NCBI GenBank assembly: GCA_947167715.1
Contig: CAMVJD010000020.1
Coordinates: 1-47,463 of the forward strand
Length of the DNA: 47,463 nucleotides
Direction of reading: 5' to 3'
DNA from: an uncultured Eubacteriaceae bacterium
GTDB lineage: Bacteria > Bacillota > Clostridia > Lachnospirales > CAG-274
The position numbers and the translations under genes are program-made. The notes under the pieces were generated by a model. It worked only from the letters and a program-made list of their open reading frames with translations, was not told the DNA's origin and searched no databases. Each line of letters begins with the position of its first letter. Position 1 is the first letter of the stretch. Of this stretch, positions 25,987 through 34,489 are shown in pieces.

Positions 25987-26892
25987 TGTCGGTCTACAAA
26001 AATAAAAACGGCAAATGGACGGCTTTTATACGCTATAAGGATTGGCAGGGTAAATCTCGTGCCAAGAAAAAGGAAACTTTCAAGACAAGGCGTGAAGCAC
26101 TTGAATTTGAGCGGGATTTCCTGCAAAAGAAAACGCGGGATGTAACCATGGGCTTTCCGACCTTTGTTGAGCAATATCTTGAAGATGTCAAGCCGAGGAT
26201 AAAGTACAACACCTATCTTGACAAAAAGTACATAATCGAGACAAAGATCCTGCCGTATTTTGAAAATAAAGGTCTGTCGGAAATAAGCGGTACGGATATT
26301 ATCCAGTAGCAGAATGAGCTGCTTAAAAAGCGTGATGAAAATGACAGACCATATTCGCAGACATACCTGCGGACGATACAAAATCAGCTTAGTGCGATCT
26401 TTAATCATGCAGTAAGGTTTTATGGATTGGCTTCGAATCCGTCAACGCTTGCAGGCAAGATGGGTAAGGCGAAAGCAAAAGAGATGCTGTTTTGGACAAA
26501 GGACGAGTACGATAAGTTTTCGGAAGCGATAAAGGACAAGCCTGTTTCTTTCTATGCCTTTGAAATACTGTATTGGACAGGCATCAGAGAGGGCGAGCTG
26601 CTTGCACTTGAACGCGGCGATTTTGACCTTGATGCAAGAAAACTGACCATAAACAAATCATATCAGCGGTTGGATGGCGAGGACTACATAACCTCGCCCA
26701 AAACCGAAAAGAGCAACAGGACTATCGACCTGCCCGAATTTTTGTGTGACGAATTGGCGGATTATTTTGGTATGCTGTACGGCTTGCAGCCCGAAACAAG
26801 GCTGTTTGACATCTCAAAAAGCTATTTGCTCAATGAAATGAAGCGTGGTGCGGCAAAAGCAGGTGTTAAAAGGATAAGAGTACATTCAATTC
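25986..26892 (+). pseudogene. Tyrosine integrase, nonsense-mutated and truncated
   Basis: The start ATG overlaps the stop of the replication initiator. The N-terminal part (SVYKNKNGKWTAFIRYKDW) is an AP2-like arm-binding domain, followed by a core-binding domain. A TAG at 26307-26309 interrupts a position that would suit TGG (Trp). Reading resumes in the same frame with TYLRTIQNQLSAIFNHAVRF. The catalytic domain has the first arginine (TGIREGELLAL) and HSIR of box II, then stops matching: from about 26893 the frame continues as a relaxase. The last histidine and the catalytic tyrosine are gone. So the enzyme is dead through both a nonsense change and a deletion. Confidence 0.8.
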
Positions 26893-28544
26893 GTCAGCAA
26901 GTGTTTGACTATATCGAAAACCCCGACAAGACCGAGGAAAGCGTGTATGTTTCGTCATACCTCTGCGATCACAAAACGGCGGTCGAGGACTTTCGCGAAA
27001 TACACCGCCTTGCAATGAAAAAGGGCAACAATCTTGCACACCACCTCATCCAGTCGTTTTCGACCGAGGACAATATCACGCCCGAAAAAGCTCTTGAAAT
27101 AGGCGAGGAATTTATGCGGCGGCTGTTTCCCGATTATCAGTATGTTATCGTGGTGCATATTCAACCGCAAAGATAGATGCGGACAATTGCGCAGCAATTG
27201 GCTTTTGGCGCAGCCAAAAGTTGTGACCATGATCGCGAGCATACACACGTTCATATCGTGATGAATTCGGTGAACTTCCGCACGCATAAAAAGCTGCACA
27301 GCAATCATAAAACATTGGAAGAAATGCGGCGCGTGAGTGATGAACTCTGTGCAGAAAACGGGCTTATCGTCATAACACCCGAATTTAAGGCAAGCCGAAA
27401 AAAGATGAAAGCAGATATTGATAAATTTGTCAAGGAATCAAGCTCTTTTGACGGGTTCCTTGAAAAGATGCAGTCAAAGGGCTATGAACTGCGGTATGAC
27501 AAATACCTTGCATTCCGACCCGAAGGGAGTGAAAACTTCTTTCGGGTCGATACCCTCGGAACGGCTTATGAGGAAAATTCACTGCATATACGCTGTACAA
27601 ATGAGGTTTCTCCGCAAAATAAGCGTAAACAGCCGTATACAAAGCTTTTGACAAAGCCGATGTCAAAAGCAAAAAATCTTATGAGGGATATTGATTCGGC
27701 ACTGTATTCAAGCGGGAATTTTGACGGGTTCCTGCTAAATTTACAGAAAATGGGAATAGAGGTCAAGCGAGGAAAATATCTTGCACTAAAGCCTAAAAAC
27801 GGCAAACGTTTCAGGCGTGTGGAAAAACTCGGCGAGGAATACACCGAAGAAATGCTGCGGCTGTACTTTGATGATAAGGCAGAATATAAGGCAAGAAAAG
27901 CGGCGATAAACAAGCGTTTCGGCTTGCTGAATAAAGACCCGAAAGACTAATTCAACAGGTATATTGCGGTGGAGAACATCAACACGCGGATAAGAATGAT
28001 GAATTATATGAGCGAGCATAATATCAAAAGTCAAGAGGATCTTTTAAGCAAAATAGAAACCGCCGAAAGGCGCAAGGCATCAATGGAAAAGGACCTGCTA
28101 TGGCTCAACGCAAGGCTTGATAGGGAACAGTCGCTTGTTACCGCAAGGTATCATTATCGTAAAAACAGGGATATTTACCGCCGATATGAGGCTATAACGG
28201 ACCCGTCGCAAAAGGAAATTTTCAAAACGGAAAATGAAAAGGCAATAAACAGATACTTGCGCGCTGTTGCCATAATGAATCACGAAAAAGAAAAAAACGG
28301 AAACCTGCCGACCACAAAGGAGAGAAACCGGAAAATCGAAGAAACAAAACAACAGGTCGCAAAGTATAAAGAGATACTGAAAGAAACACAATTTGAACTT
28401 TCTCAGCTTGAAATACTGTATGAAAACCTGTACGATATGGCACACCCGCCGGAGCATGAATATGAGGAAAATGTGGAGGAAGAAATTGAGGAAGAGGAGT
28501 ACGAGGAGCCTGTGAGGGCGAGAAACAGGGAATATGAGAGATGA
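26893..28544 (+). pseudogene. Relaxase (MobP-like), decayed, fused to the integrase remnant
   Basis: From VFDYIENPDKTEE on, the frame is a relaxase/mobilization nuclease (AHHLIQSFS, then DREHTHVHIVMNSVNF with the metal-binding histidines). Its own start is missing because a deletion joined it in frame to the integrase. A 72-nt hairpin insert (27159-27230) brings a TAG at 27174-27176 just before the HTHVH motif, and a TAA at 27948-27950 replaces what looks like a Tyr codon. Beyond that stop the same frame continues for 192 codons as a charged coiled-coil tail ending EEEYEEPVRAR, similar to the tail of the intact relaxase at 185-2350. All three stops from 26307 on are in one frame. Confidence 0.78.
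27159..27230 (+). mobile_element. Three-hairpin mini-element inserted in the relaxase
   Basis: A 72-nt stretch absent from the normal relaxase alignment, bounded by CAT on both sides (a possible 3-bp duplication). It holds three hairpins: CCGCA/TGCGG (27165-27182), CAATTGC-GCA-GCAATTG (27184-27200) and CTTTTGGC-GCA-GCCAAAAG (27202-27220), enclosed by CAAC/GTTG. The last two share the same GCA loop. It resembles a palindromic unit of the REP/RUP/MITE kind. The family is unknown to me. Confidence 0.5.
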
Positions 28545-28666
28545 GAATTTTTATATAGTATATTACACATAAATGCAAAAAGATGGGCCACAAAAACTTA
28601 AACATAATTGTTGTGGTTTCTTTGTAGTTAGGTTTTATAATTGAAGTCTAGTTACAAATAAAAAAA

Positions 28667-28702
28667 TTAACACTTGACAAAATTTTTGTCAAGTGTTAAT
28701 AT
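28667..28702 (+). promoter_or_regulatory. Promoter embedded in a perfect palindrome
   Basis: TTGACA (28674-28679), a 17-bp spacer, and TAATAT (28697-28702). Arms TTAACACTTGACAAA and TTTGTCAAGTGTTAA (28667-28699) form a perfect 15-bp inverted repeat covering the -35 box and reaching the -10 box, so a bound dimer would block RNA polymerase. The downstream XRE gene is the obvious repressor. Confidence 0.75.
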
Positions 28703-28722
28703 GTAAACAAGGAAGTGATAAT

Positions 28723-29169
28723 GTGAAAAAACAAATAGAACGTATGCAAAAAAATTTACTTCTGTTTCGTAGGGCACTTGGCTGGACTGCAGAAGAATTT
28801 GGAGAAAAAATCGGTGTTACACGCCAAACTATAAATAATTTAGAAAGTGGCAGGAGCACACTTACAAAGACGCAGTATATTGCAATGAGAAGCGTTATCG
28901 AAAGGGAAAGGGAACTTTTGGATGAGGATACTAAAAAGATGGTAAGTGCCTTGTTAGATATATTTGTAGATAATGCAGAAAAATATAATGAACAAGATAA
29001 AGAAAGAATATTATCAAGAGCAAATATGGTTTTGCCATCAATATTAGCCAAAACTGCAAGAAGAGAAGATGTTTCTAAAGATATAATAAGTACTATCGGC
29101 GCTATAATAGGAACAGGGATTTTAGTTGCTGGATTGGGATTATTAGCTTGGTTGGATGACGAGGATTAA
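28723..29169 (+). CDS. XRE regulator with C-terminal membrane segment
   Basis: A 148-residue protein from GTG 28723, behind AAGGAAG. Residues 14-50 are a Cro/C1-type HTH (TAEEFGEKIGVTRQTINNLE). Near the C-terminus, ISTIGAIIGTGILVAGLGLL is a clear hydrophobic helix followed by AWLDDED, so the regulator may be tethered to the membrane. That is unusual for an XRE repressor and could link a membrane signal to derepression. It is first in an operon with a 351-residue unknown protein and a 46-residue hydrophobic protein. The promoter palindrome suggests autoregulation. Confidence 0.82.
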   Translation: MKKQIERMQKNLLLFRRALGWTAEEFGEKIGVTRQTINNLESGRSTLTKTQYIAMRSVIERERELLDEDTKKMVSALLDIFVDNAEKYNEQDKERILSRANMVLPSILAKTARREDVSKDIISTIGAIIGTGILVAGLGLLAWLDDED

Positions 29170-29201
29170 AAGTATAGTAATATAAAAAAGGGGAGTTATG
29201 G

Positions 29202-30257
29202 TTGGAAGAAAAAAATGAAATACAGGAAAAAAATGATGTTTTACAGTATACTAACTCTAATAATAGTATGGATTCGGAATTGGATTGTGTAATAGCAAAT
29301 CGACAAAAAAAGAACATATATAGTTTGCTTGGGAATTTAAGTAATTTTTTTGAGATCGGTAGAAATGCAAAAAAAATTATTGATCCAGATTTAGATTATG
29401 TTGTGAAATTTACCCCTGAACTGCTTAAAAAAATGGAAAACAATGACATTCGTTTTTTGAAAGATTGCAATACAGGGGAATTGTTGCCGGATTTATATGA
29501 CTATACAGAAAAACATATAGGAGGGAAAGTGCGATTAGAAATAAAAGGAACTGCAACGGACCATGATTTTTCTAATCTTAACATTGCCATTAATAATGTT
29601 ATAGAACAACAAAGATATGATGCTTTGATAGATGAAATTCAGCAACTTTATGTTACTGCAAAAAAAATTGAAAGAGGGCAGGACAATGATAGGTTTGCGA
29701 AGGTAAATGCTGGTAGAAAGCACCTGTTGGATGCTTTGAACTATAATGGAACTGAAGAAGACTGTAAAAAAATGATATTGGATGCCTTAGTAATGCTTCG
29801 AGATGGAAGAGAACTTATTGAAAAGACACTCCTTGACAAGCTGGATGCCCTTGAATTTGTGCCAGAAGGAAAACTGAAACGTTTGTGGCGATGTTTTTCT
29901 ACCCCTGAGTATTTTAAGATACAGACAGAAAGATATTATGATATTCAAGAATATTTTCAATATTATTATTTGTCAATTCAGCCTATGGCGTATATATATA
30001 CATATTTAAATCAACCGCAGTTGATATATATATTATTGGAAGATTGTAAAAAGGTTTTTGAACACAAAAACTTGAATTGCCTAATGTCGGTTGAATATTT
30101 GCTTCCTAATGATGATTTTAATGAAGCGTGGTATAAAAATTCGCGTGAATATGAAAAACAGTTATTAAATTCATATGAATCGGTTGATCGAAATAACGAT
30201 ATATATATTGTGTTTAAAGGAGAAGAAATTTTGGAGGTGCTTGATAATGAGGGATAA
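29202..30257 (+). CDS. Unknown 351-residue protein in a three-gene operon
   Basis: A TTG start at 29202 is supported by AAAAGGGGAG six bases upstream; the nearby ATG (29199) is in another frame and closes at once. The product is soluble, acidic, with a disordered Asn/Glu-rich first 40 residues and helical regions later. No motif or family is recognised. It overlaps the start of the 46-residue gene, so the two are translationally coupled. It is AT-rich. From its operon (tethered repressor, small hydrophobic protein) I suspect a stress- or phage-response module, without direct evidence. Confidence 0.72.
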   Translation: MEEKNEIQEKNDVLQYTNSNNSMDSELDCVIANRQKKNIYSLLGNLSNFFEIGRNAKKIIDPDLDYVVKFTPELLKKMENNDIRFLKDCNTGELLPDLYDYTEKHIGGKVRLEIKGTATDHDFSNLNIAINNVIEQQRYDALIDEIQQLYVTAKKIERGQDNDRFAKVNAGRKHLLDALNYNGTEEDCKKMILDALVMLRDGRELIEKTLLDKLDALEFVPEGKLKRLWRCFSTPEYFKIQTERYYDIQEYFQYYYLSIQPMAYIYTYLNQPQLIYILLEDCKKVFEHKNLNCLMSVEYLLPNDDFNEAWYKNSREYEKQLLNSYESVDRNNDIYIVFKGEEILEVLDNEG

Positions 30258-30387
30258 AGTTAATATTTATGAAACAGCAGGTAAAGTAGGAGAATTTGTT
30301 AAGGGTTCAGGAAAATTTTTATTAGGGATTGTTGTAGTTCCATTAGCGAAAGCAACATGGGATTTAATAAAAAAAGTAAAACGTTAA
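30247..30387 (+). CDS. Small hydrophobic/amphipathic protein (46 aa)
   Basis: The ATG at 30247 follows GGAGGTG and overlaps the end of the upstream gene. The sequence has a hydrophobic stretch (KFLLGIVVVPLAKATWDLI) flanked by lysines and a basic KKVKR end, so it may insert in or lie on the membrane, as holin-like or toxin peptides do. The function is unknown. A strong terminator follows 60 bases later, closing the three-gene unit. Confidence 0.68.
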   Translation: MRDKVNIYETAGKVGEFVKGSGKFLLGIVVVPLAKATWDLIKKVKR

Positions 30388-30448
30388 TGAGATTGTTCCG
30401 AATTGTTAAAATGTCAATCGTCTATTTGTGCCTTTTTAAACTGAAATG

Positions 30449-30483
30449 AAAAGACAATGTGCAAATTTCGTACATTGTCTTTT
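30449..30483 (+). terminator. Terminator of the three-gene operon
   Basis: Perfect 12-bp arms AAAAGACAATGT (30449-30460) and ACATTGTCTTTT (30472-30483), 11-nt loop, then CGTTTTAT. The symmetric A/T ends allow use from both sides, including the convergent gene at 30565. Confidence 0.8.
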
Positions 30484-30564
30484 CGTTTTATATCGCACAA
30501 CAGAAACTTTGTCATATTTGAGTTCAAATACCTATATTATAAAGTTGCTTCAGGAGAATGGTTG

Positions 30565-31251
30565 TTAACCAATAAATCTCCGAATAACCCTATCCTCCGT
30601 ATCGGGGAACAGTCCTTTCAGATGTTCAAATATCCTGTTATACGATTCTTCGGGGGTTTTGGAATAGACATTATCCGTGAAAGCCTTACCGAAGTGGGTC
30701 TCGGGGGTGGAGTATTCCGCAACGCCCCAGCCATAGGGACGGCCGTGTTTATCTGTCATATAGACAAAATCGCTTATTAGTGCGTAGCATTTTGTTTGCA
30801 GGGAGATCATACCCGCGTCAAAGCTGCCTTTGCTCTCTTTATCGTAGCCGCCGAGTGCTTTCAGCGTTTTTGAGAGTGCGGGGGCGTTATTTTCAAGCTT
30901 ATCATACAGAATTTTATCCGAATATTTCAGTTTTCCGTCGTCAAAGCCCGCATCAAAATCGTACCCGTCACGGCGGTAATTCGCCAATTCCAAAAACCAA
31001 TCAAGGGTCATAAATACAGCCTTTTTATTGAAAAACTTGCCATAGGCAAAGTTCCCCTCCGTAATTATCGAGCCTTTCCATTCCCATACACCTTCGGTGT
31101 CGGCAAACCAATACTGCGGTGCGATATGCTCCTCAATGGAAAATCCCGATATTTTGTTTTTGAAATATGGCAGAAAACCGAGCCTGTTTACTGCATTTAT
31201 AATGTCCTCTTTGCTGTTCAGTTCAAAATCGAGAAGTGTGTTTTTTATCAT
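30565..31251 (-). CDS. AlkZ-related uncharacterised protein
   Basis: A 228-residue protein. The ATG at 31251 follows GGAGTG; the GTG nine bases earlier lies inside that site and is rejected. The patterns LGFLPYFKNKISGFSIEEH, WEWKG, YGKFFNKKA and NYRRDGYDFDA match a family of clostridial proteins that I recall being annotated as AlkZ-related (winged-helix DNA glycosylase-like). No active-site assignment is possible by eye. It is the last gene of a minus-strand run that begins at 33268 and is 67 bases after the fusion gene. Confidence 0.65.
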   Translation of the reverse strand: MIKNTLLDFELNSKEDIINAVNRLGFLPYFKNKISGFSIEEHIAPQYWFADTEGVWEWKGSIITEGNFAYGKFFNKKAVFMTLDWFLELANYRRDGYDFDAGFDDGKLKYSDKILYDKLENNAPALSKTLKALGGYDKESKGSFDAGMISLQTKCYALISDFVYMTDKHGRPYGWGVAEYSTPETHFGKAFTDNVYSKTPEESYNRIFEHLKGLFPDTEDRVIRRFIG

Positions 31252-31317
31252 AAAGATCACTCCGTTGTTTGTATAATATCAAGTTTTTTGCTCACACTGA
31301 ATGTGCCGAAAATATAT

Positions 31318-32634
31318 TCAGCCTAATCTTGCTTTCAGCTCTCTTTTCACCTTTTCAAGATCACCGCAGGTCAGGAGGGGTATAAGAGAATTGATCTCGT
31401 CAATGCTTTTGTCCCACCAACGGAATTTCAGCATCAAATCTATAAGTTCATTGTTGAAACGCTTGCGAAGCTCTTTTGCAGGGTTGCCTGCAACTATGGT
31501 ATAAGGCGGCACATCACTTCCGACTACGCTGTTTGCACCGATAATTGCACCATCGCCAATGTGCACACCCGGAAGAACAGTCGCATTCTGACCTATCCAG
31601 ACATCGTTTCCTATTATAGTGTCGCCCTTTATCGGCAAATCGGAAAACTCGGGAGGACGCATATTCCACCCTTGCAGCGTATAAAACGGGAAGGTGGAGA
31701 CCGCGTTCATCTGGTGGTTTGCACCGTTCATAACAAATTCAACGCCTGCCGCTATCTGACAGAATTTGCCAATTATCAGCTTGTCGCCGATAAAATCGTA
31801 ATGGTGAGTAACGTGGCTCTCAAAATCCGAGTCTGCAATATATGTAAATTCGCCGACAAGGATATTCGGATTTTTAATTGTGGGTCTTACATATATCTCC
31901 TTGTCGTACCCCATTATCGGGTGTATCGTGTCTGGATCGGGCATATTTGTGCTTTTTTCAAACAATTCGCCCCAATCGGAAGATACAAAATCGGTCAATA
32001 AATTTTCGTATTTTTCGGCATTTTCTTTGTGGATAACAAAAATGTAGGCTCTCTGTGTGCCTTTGTGGAAAATCAGCGGATAGATCTTTGAATCGGAAAG
32101 ATATTGCATTTGGTAAAGTGTTTTCTGCCATTCCACATCTGTTCGTCTTGCCCGCTGACAATAGTATACAATATTTTTGCCTTTCGTGTAGTATTTCTCT
32201 ATTTCTTCGCGGAAAATATATTTGTCCGAATCTTTGGCGGTCTTGCTTTTCCTTCCGAGAATACCGTTGTCGGGATCGCAAAATATCAGGTCTTTGTCGG
32301 ATAATTTTTTTGCGGAGCGTTCAAACCAATTATCACGGTCTTTTATATCAACACATTTACCAAAAAATGCCGTATCGCCGAAAAGCCCGCTGTTTTCAAT
32401 CATTTTGAGTTCTTTATCATCATTGAAGGCTATCGTTTTTAAATAATCATACAGTTTTTCGTCATACTTTCTGAATTTGTCATCATTGAGGTATTTATTT
32501 ATACTGCCGTGACCGGTTTCGTCATTTTCCGTATAATACCAATTTATGCCAATGTTTATTCCGTTTTTTATGAGATACCTCAAAAGTCCGTATTTGCCGT
32601 AATCCCCAATATCCCCAATATATTGATTTTTCAT
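31318..32634 (-). CDS. Fusion: unknown DPDNG-motif domain plus Vat/CatB-type acetyltransferase
   Basis: A 438-residue fusion. The ATG at 32634 follows GGGAGGTG. Residues 1-230 (NQYIGDIGDYGKYGLLRYL, later LIFCDPDNGILG) belong to an uncharacterised family that normally stands alone, with a DPDNG motif reminiscent of methyltransferases. Residues 231-438 form a full-length left-handed beta-helix acetyltransferase of the Vat/CatB xenobiotic type (IGKFCQIAAGVEFVMNGANH, IKGDTIIGNDVWIGQNATV, VVAGNPA-like IVAGNPAKE). Family members inactivate streptogramins or chloramphenicol. No RBS precedes the second domain, so it is translated as one chain. Substrate and resistance phenotype are unknown. An ancestral stop deletion is possible. 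Confidence 0.8.
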   Translation of the reverse strand: MKNQYIGDIGDYGKYGLLRYLIKNGINIGINWYYTENDETGHGSINKYLNDDKFRKYDEKLYDYLKTIAFNDDKELKMIENSGLFGDTAFFGKCVDIKDRDNWFERSAKKLSDKDLIFCDPDNGILGRKSKTAKDSDKYIFREEIEKYYTKGKNIVYYCQRARRTDVEWQKTLYQMQYLSDSKIYPLIFHKGTQRAYIFVIHKENAEKYENLLTDFVSSDWGELFEKSTNMPDPDTIHPIMGYDKEIYVRPTIKNPNILVGEFTYIADSDFESHVTHHYDFIGDKLIIGKFCQIAAGVEFVMNGANHQMNAVSTFPFYTLQGWNMRPPEFSDLPIKGDTIIGNDVWIGQNATVLPGVHIGDGAIIGANSVVGSDVPPYTIVAGNPAKELRKRFNNELIDLMLKFRWWDKSIDEINSLIPLLTCGDLEKVKRELKARLG

Positions 32635-32676
32635 AGAAAACACCTCCCGTTGGTGCTTGATTTGCGAGCAGCTACA

Positions 32677-33054
32677 TTATTGAAAGTATGAAGCTGTTTC
32701 GGGCATCTGTCCGTCTTGCAGGTAAGCCGAAAAAATCTTCCTTATCAACATCAATGCGCTTACATCGATTTGTGTTGAAGAATAGAACTTCCAACAATTG
32801 GAACAGTTTTTTACGCTTATCTTTTCTTCCGACAAAAGCTTATCGTAATCAATTGCTTGTTCGCTGCCCTTTTGTGTTGCTTCGCTTATTGTCGGTTCGG
32901 GCAGAGCACATTTTTTTATTTCAATTTCTCCGTCGCATAGCTTGTCTTCGTTGTGATATTTTTCAATATTCCAATTATATCCGCCGTAACTGTAAATTAC
33001 AGATTGCTCGTTTTCTGCTGTTTTGCGGGCTAAACCGCCATATCCTAAGCTCAT
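32677..33054 (-). CDS. Unknown protein (125 aa)
   Basis: The start overlaps the stop of the upstream Arc-like gene (ATGA), so the genes are coupled. The sequence has a Tyr/Gly-rich start, then an acidic stretch with four scattered cysteines (including CSNCWKFY) that could bind metal. I do not recognise a family. It precedes the fusion gene by 42 bases. Confidence 0.6.
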   Translation of the reverse strand: MSLGYGGLARKTAENEQSVIYSYGGYNWNIEKYHNEDKLCDGEIEIKKCALPEPTISEATQKGSEQAIDYDKLLSEEKISVKNCSNCWKFYSSTQIDVSALMLIRKIFSAYLQDGQMPETASYFQ

Positions 33055-33268
33055 TTTTTCTTCTCCTTATCTCTATCCATAGTTTCCTTTACCGCTCTTA
33101 TCATAAACGCATTTATGCTTTCGCCGGTCTTTTTGGTGTGTTCAACTATCTCATTTTTCAGGCCGCTGTCCTTGGTACAGCGCATCTCTATGCGGTCAAG
33201 GTGGGTCTTTACAAATTTGGTAACGGCGCGGCTGTGCGCCTCGGGGGGGAATATGTATGTGATGCCAT
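33051..33268 (-). pseudogene. Arc/CopG-like small DNA-binding protein, frameshifted at a C7 tract
   Basis: The natural start is ATG at 33268, behind AGGAC and a TTTACA/TATAAT promoter, giving MASHTYSPP. A run of seven C (complement of 33243-33249) then throws the frame; the downstream frame (EAHSRAVTKFVKTHLDRIEM, then GESINAFMIRAVKETM, a ribbon-helix-helix-like pattern) needs eight or five C. So the gene is off as sequenced. A homopolymer next to the start could switch by slippage, or this could be a sequencing error. The longer open frame reaching 33377 runs through the promoter and lacks an RBS, so it is unlikely to be used. Confidence 0.65.
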
Positions 33269-33294
33269 AATGGGTCGTCCTTTCGTTTTCTTTG

Positions 33295-33370
33295 ATTATA
33301 ACATATAAATGCTTTGGTGTAAAAATATTTTCAAAAATATTTTTACAACCACTTAAAAATGTGTTATACT
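33295..33370. promoter_or_regulatory. Divergent promoter pair sharing a palindrome
   Basis: Minus strand: TTTACA (33323-33318), 17 bp, TATAAT (33300-33295). Plus strand: TTTACA (33342-33347), 17 bp, TATACT (33365-33370). Both -35 boxes lie at the ends of one AT-rich palindrome (33319-33346, GTAAAAATATTTT mirrored), so one protein could control both directions. Confidence 0.7.
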
Positions 33371-33503
33371 GTAACAAGCAAGCAAAATAACCGATCCATT
33401 ACGGCTGCGCACACATTCTTCACCGAAGCAAACAGCCGCACCGGTAAGGTTATTGTTTATAGGGACAAAACAGAGGATATTAAAATAAAGGAAAAAATCA
33501 AAT

Positions 33504-34328
33504 ATGAAAATTAAATGTAATTACTGCGGAAATATGATCGAGGAAAGCTTGCAAACCTGTCCTCACTGCGGTGCCGCGCTAAGCGGGGCGAACCGCATGG
33601 CAGGCAGCACTCCTCAAACGATCGAACAATTAAGGCAATGGTATGTTGACCACGATCTGCCGCCCGAAAATGTAACACGCTTTTTTATAGGAAAAAACAT
33701 AAGATCCCCGAAGGCCTTCGGTATATACCAAGACTTCTCGGGCGATTTTGTTGTATACAAAAACAAGGCAAACGGCGAAAGAGCCATCCGATATCGGGGC
33801 GGTGACGAAGCATACGCCGTCAACGAGCTCTACCAAAGACTTAAAACCGAAATATCAGATCAGAAAAGCCGAAACACAAAAAAAGCCGTCAAACCCCGTG
33901 AATACGGCACAAAAAGCTACTCTCCGTCGCCGCCGATAAAGGTAAAGGAACCCAGGATCCCTCCCGTTGTCCGAAACTTTTTATTGATAACCCTTGCTTT
34001 CTTTGTATACTTCGGCTGTTCGATGGTATTTGACAAAAGGCCCATACAGGGTTATTACAGATACGAAAACAAGGATTATTATTACCAGAAACCCAACTGG
34101 TATGAGTATGACCAAACCGACGACAGCTGGCACAGCGCCTCGGATGTACCCGAAGTCTTTGAAGAAGAAAGCCGCGACTACCGCACGGGTAAACACGAGG
34201 GCAAAAGATTTGAAGATACCGGCTGGTACCGCGAAGATGATGACGATGACGATTGGGATAACGACAGCAAATGGAATTCCCACGACAGTTGGGACAGCAA
34301 CGACACGGATTGGGATTCGGATTGGTAA
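33504..34328 (+). CDS. Zinc-ribbon membrane protein with acidic Trp/Asp tail
   Basis: A 274-residue protein behind AAAGGAAAAA. Residues 5-25 form a zinc ribbon (CNYCG and CPHCG). Residues 40-120 are a soluble domain. FLLITLAFFVYFGCSMVF at about 160-180 is a single transmembrane helix. The C-terminal 90 residues are Tyr-rich and then an extreme Asp/Trp/Ser tract (DDDDDDWDNDSKWNSHDSW is part). The topology suggests a cytoplasmic zinc ribbon and an external acidic tail. The function is unknown; similar proteins occur in clostridial genomes without characterisation. It has its own promoter, divergent from the minus-strand cluster. Confidence 0.72.
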   Translation: MKIKCNYCGNMIEESLQTCPHCGAALSGANRMAGSTPQTIEQLRQWYVDHDLPPENVTRFFIGKNIRSPKAFGIYQDFSGDFVVYKNKANGERAIRYRGGDEAYAVNELYQRLKTEISDQKSRNTKKAVKPREYGTKSYSPSPPIKVKEPRIPPVVRNFLLITLAFFVYFGCSMVFDKRPIQGYYRYENKDYYYQKPNWYEYDQTDDSWHSASDVPEVFEEESRDYRTGKHEGKRFEDTGWYREDDDDDDWDNDSKWNSHDSWDSNDTDWDSDW

Positions 34329-34377
34329 AAAATGTTATCAAAAAACTGCCGTTCCTTCCAAATGGATCTTGCGGCAA

Positions 34378-34417
34378 AAAAGCCGCAGACTGCTGAAACA
34401 CATCGGCTGCGGCTTTT
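34378..34417 (+). terminator. Terminator after the zinc-ribbon gene
   Basis: AAAAGCCGCAG (34378-34388) pairs with CTGCGGCTTTT (34407-34417); GTATTTT follows. It can act in both directions. Confidence 0.78.
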
Positions 34418-34489
34418 GTATTTTACCCCCGCTCCAAGGCGGTATTTGTATACTGATTTGTTCATTTTAATTTAACAAACTAAGGAAGT

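Noticed and set aside
26307..27950. Three in-frame stops (TAG, TAG, TAA) as possible stop-codon recoding
   Set aside because: One lies inside an inserted hairpin unit, the stops are of two kinds, the integrase has lost its catalytic tyrosine and the relaxase its start. Decay explains all of it better.
33051..33377. Intact 108-residue protein using the longer open frame
   Set aside because: The first 35 codons cover the minus-strand promoter and there is no RBS; a frameshift from the start at 33268 is the better reading.
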